Shown here: in pieces, positions 55,790 through 64,000 of the stretch
Layout: every line of letters starts with the position of its first letter
Position numbering within the stretch: position 1 is the first letter of the stretch
Assembly (NCBI GenBank): GCA_030762935.1
Contig: CM060881.1
Span: forward strand, 102,686,501-102,750,500
From: Hymenopus coronatus
Lineage: Eukaryota > Arthropoda > Insecta > Mantodea > Hymenopodidae
Length of the DNA: 64,000 nt
Reading direction: 5' to 3'
Notes under the pieces: model-generated
What the model was told of the DNA's origin: nothing
Databases searched by the model: none
The model's input: only the letters and a program-made list of their open reading frames with translations
Translations under genes and position numbers: made by a program

Positions 55790-56485
55790 ATTTTATACTA
55801 TTTTGTAATAAGTTATTCTTACAAAACCTTATTATTCTAACTCCCTCATGCTAATCCAAATAAACATTGGCAAAAATCGTCCTATTACGTTGATCCTTAT
55901 TAGCAGAAGGGAATTAAGAAAAGCGATAGTCAAATTTTTAAAAGGTGGTTATTGAATGACTAACATTTGGCTCCTTTGTATAGAGAGGGCTAAACGATAA
56001 GAAACAGCAAGAACAAGTTCATGTTTGGGAAAAGTGTAATTAATTTTAAACTGAAATTAATAAATAGTAAGGAAACTCTTGGAAATGGTTAACTGGTTTG
56101 CGTTTAAAATATCTTAAAGAAATGCTAATTTAATCAAAATATAGCCAATTTTGAGAAACTTAACTTTCTTTTAAAAAAAATATTTCCTGTAATGGATATT
56201 TGAGAGGGGGGGATTATGTACAATATCTTCATGTCGCACCCTTTGAAGCTATTGAACTTAAATACCAATAACGGATCTTCGATTTTCAGCTATGTAGTCC
56301 CCCTCTACACACACATACACATACACACACACATGGACCCAGACAGACCCACGCAAGGGCATTTTTTTCTATGCTGAAAACAATATTTGTGGTGAAATCT
56401 CGGTATCGAATTTTTGATAGAAAGCAAGACCCTCTGTATTTAAGGTATACAAAAATACTCATATAGAAGTATGTGAAAGTAAAAA
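55790..56485 (-). repeat. HER copy, diverged
   Basis: GTAATAAGTTATTCTTACAA, CTCCCTCATGCTAATCCAAA, a central gap, TTCATGTCGCACCCTTTGAA, a CA microsatellite (56308-56333), GGTGAAATCTCGGTATCGAA and GAAAGCAAGACCCTCTGTAT follow the reversed order. The copy ends near ATGTGAAAGTAAAAAG. The non-hairpin terminus is not clear. The expected TTTACGGTTTACC block is missing, so there is an internal deletion. Confidence 0.8.
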
Positions 56486-56495
56486 GTTTACTGCA

Positions 56496-56518
56496 AAAAA
56501 AAAAAAAAAAAAAAAAAG
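56496..56518 (+). repeat. Poly-A tract
   Basis: About 23 A directly after the HER end. It could be the tail of an unrelated retroposed fragment, but no body is recognisable. Confidence 0.8.
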
Positions 56519-56533
56519 CGCTAGCACCTTCTT

Positions 56534-56609
56534 TGTTATGCCAAATTAAAAAGTATTAAATAAGCAGTATATGTTATGCCCAATTAAAAAATATTAAATA
56601 AGCAGTATT
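56534..56609 (+). repeat. Two-unit tandem repeat, period 38
   Basis: TGTTATGCCAAATTAAAAAG at 56534 and TGTTATGCCCAATTAAAAAA at 56572, each continuing to TATTAAATAAGCAGTAT. Only two differences are visible, so the duplication is fairly recent. Confidence 0.9.
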
Positions 56610-57039
56610 TTGTAGCAAAATTACAAACCGTGTAAGTTAGAGGAAAATTAATACTTTCCTTGCGTTATTCAAGTTTTGAAAAAAAAAAAATAGGTTCTAG
56701 AAAAATGAAGTTCCATAGATCCTTTTGCTTTAAAATAATATACTCTTAATGCTAATAAGGTTCGGGAAAACCCATTTTAATAACTCTATTTTTTATTTTG
56801 CTAGGATTTTAAAAATTTGCGCAGTTTTTGTCAAATGCTTTGGTAGAAAACTGTGATTTTTTTGTGAAAACAAATATGAATACCTTAGTTACTAGCATAG
56901 CAGACATGTTAAGGCCTACCTTAGCTGAGGAGGTTTGTCATCAGAGGCCCATCATGTAACGTTTGAAGCGTTTTGACGAGTAATAAAACTATAAACAGTA
57001 AAAATTGCAGTTAACAAGAGGTAAACTTGGCTAGGTAGT
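56610..57039. other. Unassigned AT-rich DNA
   Basis: Nothing recognised. Confidence 0.35.
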
Positions 57040-57130
57040 GCCAGATTGAATAATTCAATGTCATAGCCAGGATTTGAACCACGAATCTACGGTCTCCATC
57101 CGGTTGTTCTACCACTGATCTACCATGAAA
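57040..57130 (-). repeat. tRNA-derived SINE family G head
   Basis: On the minus strand: ATGGTAGATCAGTGGTAGAA (A-box), then GTGGTTCAAATCCTGGC (B-box, about 57082-57066), then ATTGAATTATTCAATCTGGC. The two boxes are about 35 bases apart, as in a tRNA. The acceptor stem is not paired, so this is not a working tRNA gene. Confidence 0.75.
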
Positions 57131-57289
57131 GAATATTGGCAAGACATTAAATTTCTCAGCTGACTTGTATGTTTCCCAGCAAACCTCAAGGTGATCTCAA
57201 ATTATTTTGAGATGCCATACCCAATGGCGACTTACAATGTCGTAAGTACTCTACAGAGGAACCCGACTGCGCGCAAGGTATATATTTCT
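57131..57289. other. Unassigned DNA
   Basis: Nothing recognised in this gap before the LINE 3' end. Confidence 0.3.
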
Positions 57290-57945
57290 ACCTGCTTTAA
57301 AGAGAGGAGGAAGAGTCAGGGACCCACATCTTCGCAAAATGTAGGGGTACGGAGGAATGGCGGGAAAATATTTACCACGTACTTTTACCATCGCGAAAGT
57401 AGAGCTAGAAGCATGTTGGATGCTACTGGCAGGCACGGAAGACGTGGACGGGCTAGGTAAATTTATACTTAAGGCAGGACAGCTGAGATCTGAGAAGGCT
57501 GCCAATAGTGAAGAACAGCTAAACAAAAGTGACTACAATGTTTTACATACATATATTTTGTCATATTACCTATTGTTGTGTAATGGTTTTAGATATTGTG
57601 TATATATTATGTGTATATATTTCTTTTAAGTGTATTTATCCATTATAGGAGGGTACATTTATGCTTTTGAATAAGGTGTACTCTGTGCTGTAAATTTAAA
57701 TTGCTGTATTTGCATATCTTTTGTCTTTTTATTTTCGTGTTTACTCTTAATTCTTTGTTGTAGTTTTAATATTGCTTTTTAGTGTGTATTAACTTTATTT
57801 TCGTGTTAACTATTTTAATTATTTGATGTTGTTTTAATATTGTTTTTAGTGTGTATTACAAAAGCACGAACGGTCTGTGGACCCATGCGATTGTTGAAAT
57901 TCAATGTATAATATTGTTATGTCAATAAATACATTTATTCATTCC
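57290..57945 (+). pseudogene. LINE 3' end, second copy of the 12.4-13.3 kb family
   Basis: From about 57309 the plus strand reads EEEESGTHIFAKCRGTEEWR, matching EEEESWSHILAKCTKEW at 12818-12873. The upstream Cys pair is degraded. A further frame (57430-57520) gives GLGKFILKAGQLRSEKAANS, a plausible ORF end. The 3' UTR matches the first copy in order: GTGTATATATTATGTGTATA, CTTTTTATTTTCGTGTTTAC, GTTTTAATATTGCTTTTTAG and CACGAACGGTCTGTGGACCC. Frames at 57191-57629 are shadows or fragments of this. The element is 5'-truncated, as LINE copies usually are. Confidence 0.7.
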
Positions 57946-58379
57946 TGAATTTTTCTTCGCAATTTTTTGGAAGATTTTGAACTCTCTATAAAAGCTGCCT
58001 ATTTGCCACTCATAAGTATGGTTAATATTGCAGTTGTATAATATGCCTGTATTAAAATAGGGAATTTGTCACAGAAGTTAAGTGTTACCATTCCTATAAC
58101 CTATAGCCACAGCTATTCATGAAACAAATGACTAACATTATTTATTAATGGTTCCACACTTCTGTTACATGAGAGAGTCTCGCAGGTATGTGTCGTATCC
58201 CCCTCGCGCGTTGGCATGTTTACCCTTGAGAAGCTCGCGCGCAGTAGGCCTGTTTACAATTCAGTACCTCGCGCGCAGTTGGGGAAAATGGGACCCTTTT
58301 GCCCGCACTCGGTACCCAGCAGTACTTTAAGTCCCAGGATTCATAGTATAGCAAATTATTATGGTCAATTAGTGTTAAT
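57946..58379. other. Unassigned DNA with a small GC-rich tandem repeat
   Basis: Contains the repeat at 58203-58284. Frames at 58148-58456 run across it and are not genes. Confidence 0.4.
58203..58284 (+). repeat. Three-unit CTCGCGCG repeat
   Basis: CTCGCGCG recurs at 58203, 58234 and 58268. The first two units continue with a variant of GTAGGCCTGTTTAC, and the third with CAGTTGGGG. CpG is locally enriched in otherwise CpG-poor DNA. Confidence 0.75.
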
Positions 58380-58545
58380 TTAATTGTTTTTTTTTTCTTC
58401 ACACAAGCCGTGTAGGACAGGGGTTGGATAGGTAGGCTCAGAATGAAAAATTTCATGCCATTGTCGGGATTTGAACCAAGGATCTCTTCGGTCTTTAGCT
58501 GATTTCTCTACCACTGAGCTACCATTGCAACAGGTGAACTTGTCT
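58380..58545 (-). repeat. tRNA-derived SINE family G
   Basis: On the minus strand: TGGTAGCTCAGTGGTAGAGA (a near-perfect A-box region), GAAGAGATCCTTGGTTCAAA with B-box GGTTCAAATCCC, then TGGCATGAAATTTTTCATTC, GAGCCTACCTATCCAACCCC and an A-rich end matching the plus-strand T-run at 58387. The head is so tRNA-like that a tRNA search may flag it, but the acceptor ends do not pair. Confidence 0.8.
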
Positions 58546-59259
58546 ATCCAGGGGTCTAGAAACCATCATCTTTAGAATTCAGGGAGGTTAAATATTACTT
58601 TCCTGCAGAGACTACCGCTGACGCTAGTAGGGTTAGCTTTCCCCGGGCTTCAGCCTGCCGGTTTAAGAAGCTAATCGGTCGTTTGCCTTTCACCTCATGC
58701 GAAAACACTTCCGCCACGTCAGCTCTCGGGGAAATAATCTGCTTCAACTTTGGAAACCCCGAGAGAAATCTATAGGGCAAGTTATAACCTATCTGTCATG
58801 TTTCTATAAAACTGTATTATTATTTAAAAGTCATAGAATAATTCGTCAGATTTCTGTGAGAAACAGATGTAAATGTTGTTTTTTTTAGAGAATTCCAGTT
58901 CTAGAAGGAACTATAATAGTAAAATGTGTTATTTTGGAGCCTGTAATCAGCTATAAATTATATTACTACTGTGTCTCAAAACAAGTGAAGATGATAGTGC
59001 CTATGTTTGTGTTAAATTACCGTCCGCTTATCTGTGAATAGCACTATATAAAAGCAATTCAAGTGCCTTTTCAGAATATTTTCTTAAAATCTCCCAATAG
59101 CGCAAGCCGTAAAATTGAAAATTTATTTTAATGCTCAAAAAGTATCTCAGCCTTTTTGGCTTAAATAACAGGTTTCAGACATCTCCATGGCAAATTGTAT
59201 CCCTTGATGTTGAATAGACTGTTCAGCTAGTTCATTCATATTACTTTCTACCACGTATT
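58546..59259. other. Unassigned DNA
   Basis: 58600-58770 is less AT-rich, with frames on both strands (minus 58595-58780, plus 58697-58888) but no recognised domain. Just before the next HER copy, TTCATTCATATTACTTTCTA (59231) resembles a reversed non-hairpin HER end (compare TTCATATTACCTTCTACC at 37928). Confidence 0.35.
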
Positions 59260-60105
59260 ATTTTCTACGTACTATGTTCATAGTGTATAGAGAAGGTATT
59301 GTATTGCACCCAAAAATTCGATACCTAGATTTCACCGGTAATACATGTTTTGGGTCCCCCTGAATTCAAAAAAAGCATTTCTGGAAAAAGGTCCGTGTGT
59401 GCGTGTGTATGTGTCTGTGCGTCTGTGGATAGCATAGCTCAAAAACGAAAAGATAGTTAAATACTACATTTGGTATCTTCCAAGGATGCGACACGAAAAT
59501 TTTCAAGAAAATCCTCCCAACCTCAACTACCCTTTACATGGAACTTTTTTCAAAATTTTTATTTTCTCAAAAATGGCTCCAACGATTTTGATTAAAATGT
59601 CGTATATTAAAGATATTTACCTGACAAATAATATCTATATCTTGAATTTTCTGGGAATAGCCTCTGAAGACTACTTTATTCTGGATGAATTATACATAAC
59701 TGCTAAACCGTAAGAAAGGAGCAAAAACTTACCACACAAAAGTGTAGAGCACATTAAAACACACGATTTAGGTTATATAAATCTTTTTAAGGAGTTTATC
59801 GTTTTTGAGATATTCCTTGTTTTTGGTTTCAGCTTTAAAAAACTTGTAGTTTTCTTATACAAGGATTTTTCAACTCGTGTCCATACAAACAAAGAAACTT
59901 CAGTCACCTAGTAACCAGCTTTTGACTTCACTTTAACCTATGACACTCTCATATTTTGCTTCTACTTACAAGGAAGCAAGTAATACGACTATTTATGCTA
60001 ATTTTTTCTCGATCAGCATGAAGTAAATAGAAGAATAAGCTTATTAACGAACATTTGTTACACAGAAGTAGAGAAAGTCATGTGAATGGAACGTATCAAT
60101 TCTTT
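59260..60105 (+). repeat. HER copy, full length
   Basis: The palindrome around TACTATGTTCATAGTGTATA is followed by AGAAGGTATTGTATTGCACC, ATTCGATACCTAGATTTCAC, GTGTGTGCGTGTGTATGTGT, AGCTCAAAAACGAAAAGATA, GATGCGACACGAAAATTTTC, ACTACCCTTTACATGGAACT, TTCTGGGAATAGCCTCTGAA, AACTGCTAAACCGTAAGAAA and GATCAGCATGAAGTAAATAG. It ends with TAGAGAAAGTCATGTGAATG at 60069-60088. This is one of the least decayed copies. Frames at 59486-59713 and 60055-60348 are shadows. Confidence 0.93.
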
Positions 60106-60831
60106 TGTAATATTATATTGCTCCCAAAGCGTATGAGGCAGGAAAGTTATCAAAATGAAAGTACTATTCGGAGTGTATATGTAGATATTTTGATAAATGG
60201 TACATTTATAAGTATCCATTTTGATGTGTATCATTTTTTTCAACCTTTTATCATAGAAGTCTTGCTTCTGCTATTGACATTGGTTCTTTATGGCCAGCTA
60301 TATGAATTATTCCTTTTTATGCTCTTCAAGTACCTCCACACAATATGAACTTGTTAAATGAATTATATTGTAGGGAAGAAAGCATGTACCCTCAGGGTGT
60401 GAGGTGCAAGAGAGCGAATTTTTGGGAGTGATCGGTTGCGAGGAGAGAGAACTATTAAGTAGATAAATTTTTAGTTGAATTTTAATTTTAAATTATGGAG
60501 CTAAAGAGAAGAAATCCCAAGGGACTACCTAAATTTCACTCAACTTACCTGGTACATTATAAGTTCTTGCACGGAACACTTTTAAATACATACTCTGTCT
60601 TTTGTGTCGACGCCGAACAGAATCTCAGATGAAAGGGCTCTCCGTGACCTAGTTATAGATATTTTATACTTAAGGTCATGCGTATTTAAGAACTGTTTTA
60701 TGAGGTCACGACTATATCAGCATCTTTCCACAGATATGGATTGCTGAAACTCTGCAATGTTACTACTTGCTAAATGAAGTATAATTTATTCCAAATTACC
60801 CTGCGATATAAAAGGAAAATAACTAGAGTAG
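60106..60831. other. Unassigned DNA
   Basis: Apart from shadow frames nothing was recognised. Confidence 0.35.
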
Positions 60832-60940
60832 GAACGTCATAGCCAAGTGGTAACGAATTACAAATTAAATACTGCTTATCATAATGTTATAAATTAGCAA
60901 ATAAAAAAGTCGTTCGCCTTGACCTGAGTTAAATCAATCC
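60832..60940 (+). repeat. SINE family A head, interrupted
   Basis: AACGTCATAGCCAAGTGGTA matches the A-box side of the head at 10770. After an AT-rich insertion of about 60 bp, GTCGTTCGCCTTGACCTGAG resembles the anticodon-arm side. Weak evidence, and no tail was found. Confidence 0.4.
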
Positions 60941-61256
60941 ATCATTCTTATACATCAGATTATCTAACTTTGCTATATTTTGTAAAAAAGGTTTAACTCA
61001 GCTTGGAACGTCAATAAATCAAGCAAGACCATCCATCTTAGTCAGCAAATATTGTTTCAAACAAGCCTCTTCAAACGAATTGGACAGCGCTCTGACATTT
61101 TTTATTACGCGCTCACATATCCAGCAAGGCTCACGTTGCCCATCTTGGTTTCCCGTTTCAAAATCAAACATTGCACGAACTTCGTATGATGTGTATCCCT
61201 GGATAAGTGTATCATTTAATTCACCTGACCAGGTAAATAATGCGGCATTTGTACAT
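60941..61256. other. Unassigned DNA
   Basis: The frame 61080-61364 runs into the next HER copy and has no recognised domain. Confidence 0.35.
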
Positions 61257-62109
61257 TATTTTTACTTTCTCTACAGGTACTATATATATATAATAAATAG
61301 AAAAGGTATTGCATTACACCCCAAAAACGATGCCGAGAATTCGGAACCAGAAATATATATATAGTCCTCCTGAATCAAAAAAAAAATTCTAGACAAATGT
61401 CCATCTGTATGTGTGTGTGTAGGCATCATAACTCAAAAACGAAAAACCAGTTAAATACCAAACTTGGTACTAAGTTCAGTATTTTCCAAGACACGAAGTG
61501 TTTCAAGAAAATCTCCCCACACCCAGATACTCTTTATACGGAAATATTTTCGAAAATTTTGATTTTCTCGAAAGTGGCAATAAAGATTTTTATTAAAATG
61601 CCGAATATTAAAGTTATTTACATGACAAATAAAATGTAAATCTTGAATTTTCTGGTAATTGTCGCTGCAGACCTCTTCATTCTGGATGAATTTTCTATAT
61701 GTGATAAACTATGAGAAATTGTCAAAACCTTACTATAGAAGCATTATAGATGTTGTTAAAACACACAATTTGTCATCATTTCTATTCTTAAGTTCACGTT
61801 TCAGAAATATTCCTTGTAATTAATTTCAGTTTTGAAATCATTTATTCTCATTATCATACTTACAACTCCTGGTCATACAAAGAAACGGATTTCAATCCCA
61901 TAGCACCCACATTATAAACAATGTTTACTATCGGTTTATCCTAGTGAATTCCTTTATTTGCCTCCTACTTATAAGGAACTGAGTAATAAGGGAATTTCTG
62001 CTTATGTTTATCTCGATTAGCATGAAGCAGGTGGAAGAATAAGCTTTTTAACAATACTTTGTTACAGTAATGTAGAGAGAGTCATGTGAATGAAATATAT
62101 CAGATTTTT
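61257..62109 (+). repeat. HER copy, full length, first of a head-to-tail pair
   Basis: Starts TTTTTACTTTCTCTACAGGT with a hairpin eroded by TA repeats, then GGTATTGCATTACACCCCAA, GTATGTGTGTGTGTAGGC, AACTCAAAAACGAAAAACC, ACGAAGTGTTTCAAGAAAAT, AAATCTTGAATTTTCTGGTA and TTAAAACACACAATTTGTCA. It ends with GTAGAGAGAGTCATGTGAAT and TATATCAGATTTTT, directly joined to the next copy. Confidence 0.92.
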
Positions 62110-62703
62110 AGAAAAAAGGTCCATGTGTGTGTTCCTGTGTATGTGTCCGTGTGTTTGTGAAGACGATATCTCAAAAACTAAAACACTAAACTACCCTTTA
62201 TTTGAAAAAATTCAAATTCGATTTTCTAAAAAATGGCGGTACCGATTTTGATTAAAATACCTGTGTACCTTGTATTTTCTGAGAACAGACTCTGAAGATC
62301 TCTTTATTCTGGATGTATTTTGCTGAATTTTACGTATCTCATAAACCATAACAGATAGACAAAAATTCACTGTTCATAAAATGTAGATTTCCTTAAAACA
62401 CACAATTTATGTCATATACTTTTCTTTTACATTCTTCATTTTTAAATATTCCTTATTATTGACTTAAATTTTAAAATACTTAAGCTTTTCTCATACGGGC
62501 ATTTCTCAATTCCTGGAAGAATTTTACTATTACTTTATCCTAGTGTAGTCCATTATTTCCTTGCTAATTACAAATAATAATAATAAGCAAGTAATAAGAC
62601 CATTTCTGCTAATGTTTATCTCAGTTAGGATGAAGTAGAGAGAGAAATAAGATCGTTACACAGATATAGAGAAAGTCATGTGAATCAAACACTGGATTTT
62701 TTT
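62110..62703 (+). repeat. HER copy, second of the pair, first part missing
   Basis: Begins at AGAAAAAAGGTCCATGTGTG, which is internal in the family (just before the GT run), without hairpin or the first 130 bp or so. Then come GATATCTCAAAAACTAAAAC, ACTACCCTTTATTTGAAAAA, GATTTTGATTAAAATACC, AAAACACACAATTTATGTCA and ATCTCAGTTAGGATGAAGTA. It ends with ATAGAGAAAGTCATGTGAAT and CACTGGATTTTTTT. Confidence 0.9.
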
Positions 62704-63859
62704 CTCTTTAAGAAACTATTTGCTTTGTATAATTAAGAGATTTGAAATTTCAACACTGTGGATAACATAATCTTTGACTAGAACTTCCATATAGGCCATA
62801 GATTTCATTAAATAATAATTATCCTGATCAACTATGATGTTTTAAAGCTTTTTCTAGTTTCGCAATAAGTAAAAATATTATTATATTTATCTGCTTATTG
62901 ATTCCCCTACGTATTCAAAAAGTAAAACTACTTTACATTAATCTTGTTTATAACAAATAGTTGGAACTATTTAATTGTACTTTTTACGTAGCTTTTAATT
63001 ATGTATTACGACTATCAGCAATTTAATCGAGCACTGTATGAGGAAAAAACATTCCGGGAGCTTGATTTAGGAATCTTATTTCACACTTCATTGGAATTTG
63101 TGCTGAGTGAGTAGAAAGAATGCGCTCTATTAGGTGCACAAGAAAATAGAACGAGCAGAAGCACTTCTCTCAAGTTCATTAAAATGAAAAAAATGCAGCA
63201 GCACGAACTACACACAATTACGAGCGAATGGAATGAATTCAAGCTCAAACCTACAGTGTTTCTTAATTTTTTACAGTTTATTTTCTACATTTATCATTTC
63301 TTTGTAACTGCACAGCGTTGGAGAACGCAAATGAATGGAATTAATTACGGAATAAGGGGAGTCTGAAGCATTAACGCTTTAAAACTGCACTCCTTTCCGG
63401 TATAAATAGCATTCTCAAGTTGCATTTATTGACTTCTGTCTTCAGTGTTGCTGTAATATGTGGCTGAAAAAACTGACATAAAATTACTTTATAGTCCTTT
63501 TCAATAAAAATAAAAATGAATAAATGTGAAAACTGAGAAAAATATTTCTCTGGACCGTTTTCAATTTCTTTCATCATAGAAATATTTGATAACTTCCATA
63601 CACCAAAAAACATTTAGCAAATCTGGACGTTCTGTATCTTAATGACCAACTCCCCTTACTTGTCGTATGCAGTAAAGAAAGTAAAAAAGAAAAATAATGA
63701 AAGACTTGTGTGTATCCAAATGCTAACGGGTGTTTGAATCCTTTCTTATCTTTGTATTTAATCTAAGCGTCTTTCAAGGATGTCACACAACACTAAGATA
63801 ATATCTTGTCAATATTCTAATGGACAAATTTAGATGATTGTACACATGAACAAAAACTA
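62704..63859. other. Unassigned AT-rich DNA
   Basis: The frames at 63184-63366 and 63371-63613 have no recognised domain. AGTAAAGAAAGTAAAAAAGA at 63671 resembles the outer edge of a reversed HER hairpin end, but nothing else of the repeat is visible. Confidence 0.4.
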
Positions 63860-64000
63860 CTACTACTACTACCACTACTGCAACTGCTGCTGCTGCTATT
63901 AATATTATTCTTACTTTTATTATTATTGTTATTATTATTATTGCTGTTAATACTGTTGTTACTATTATTACGATTGTTATTACTATTATTATTACTATTA
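63860..64000. repeat. Compound trinucleotide repeat
   Basis: (ACT)n, then (CTG/TGC)n, then a long impure (TTA)n/(ATT)n that runs off the end of the window. Confidence 0.9.

Noticed and set aside
58480..58535. Possible tRNA gene (minus strand)
   Set aside because: A and B boxes are good but the acceptor stem does not pair, and a SINE body follows directly. Related copies at 47.0 and 57.1 kb have the same body.

Overview
The window is AT-rich, gene-poor animal nuclear DNA, most likely from an arthropod. The reasons are a Penelope-like element, a mariner-type transposon, several tRNA-derived SINE families, non-LTR retrotransposon remnants, many microsatellites, and the absence of long open frames or prokaryotic gene structure. 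I could not identify the species. No rRNA gene, intact tRNA gene, CRISPR array or confident host protein-coding gene is visible. Almost every open frame of 60-130 codons is a chance frame inside repeats. The proteins I recognise belong to broken mobile elements.

The dominant component is one non-coding repeat family, here called HER (hairpin-ended repeat). About 20 full or partial copies lie on both strands. A full copy is about 840-870 bp. One end carries a long palindrome preceded by ACTTTCTCTA, the other end carries TAGAGAAAGTCATGTGAATG, and a (GT)n microsatellite lies at a fixed internal place. Copies are nested, invaded by SINEs, and in one place arranged head to tail. The architecture resembles non-autonomous Helentron/DINE-1-type elements, but this is an inference.

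Layout: 1-6.3 kb holds a SINE tail, one HER copy and unassigned DNA. 6.7-8.6 kb is a decayed Penelope-like element on the minus strand with reverse transcriptase and GIY-YIG remnants. 9.2-10.0 kb has two small tandem repeats. 11.3-11.9 kb is a mariner-type MITE. 12.4-13.3 kb is a LINE 3' end. 13.8-14.3 kb is a tRNA-SINE-like repeat. 14.5-20.8 kb is mostly HER copies. 21.8-23.1 kb has two inverted-repeat structures with hammerhead-ribozyme-like cores. 24.7-25.5 kb is a SINE cluster. 26.3-26.9 kb is extremely AT-rich. 27.1-28.0 kb is a LINE reverse-transcriptase fossil. 28.5-38.7 kb alternates HER copies, SINEs and a second repeat family. 39.0-39.9 kb is a mariner relic with about 270-bp inverted ends. 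41-44.3 kb is a second-family copy plus HER copies with a nested SINE. 44.9-58.5 kb mixes SINEs, HER copies, LINE tails and one less AT-rich stretch (49.8-50.9 kb) that could be host sequence. 59.2-62.7 kb holds three HER copies, two of them in tandem. The window ends in trinucleotide repeats.

Nothing here works as a gene set. The interest lies in transposon structure: the HER family, the inverted Penelope ends with hammerhead-like cores, the foldback mariner, and the interchangeable SINE tails. Boundaries of repeat copies are read by eye and are good to about 5-30 bases where an end motif is present, and worse for truncated ends.
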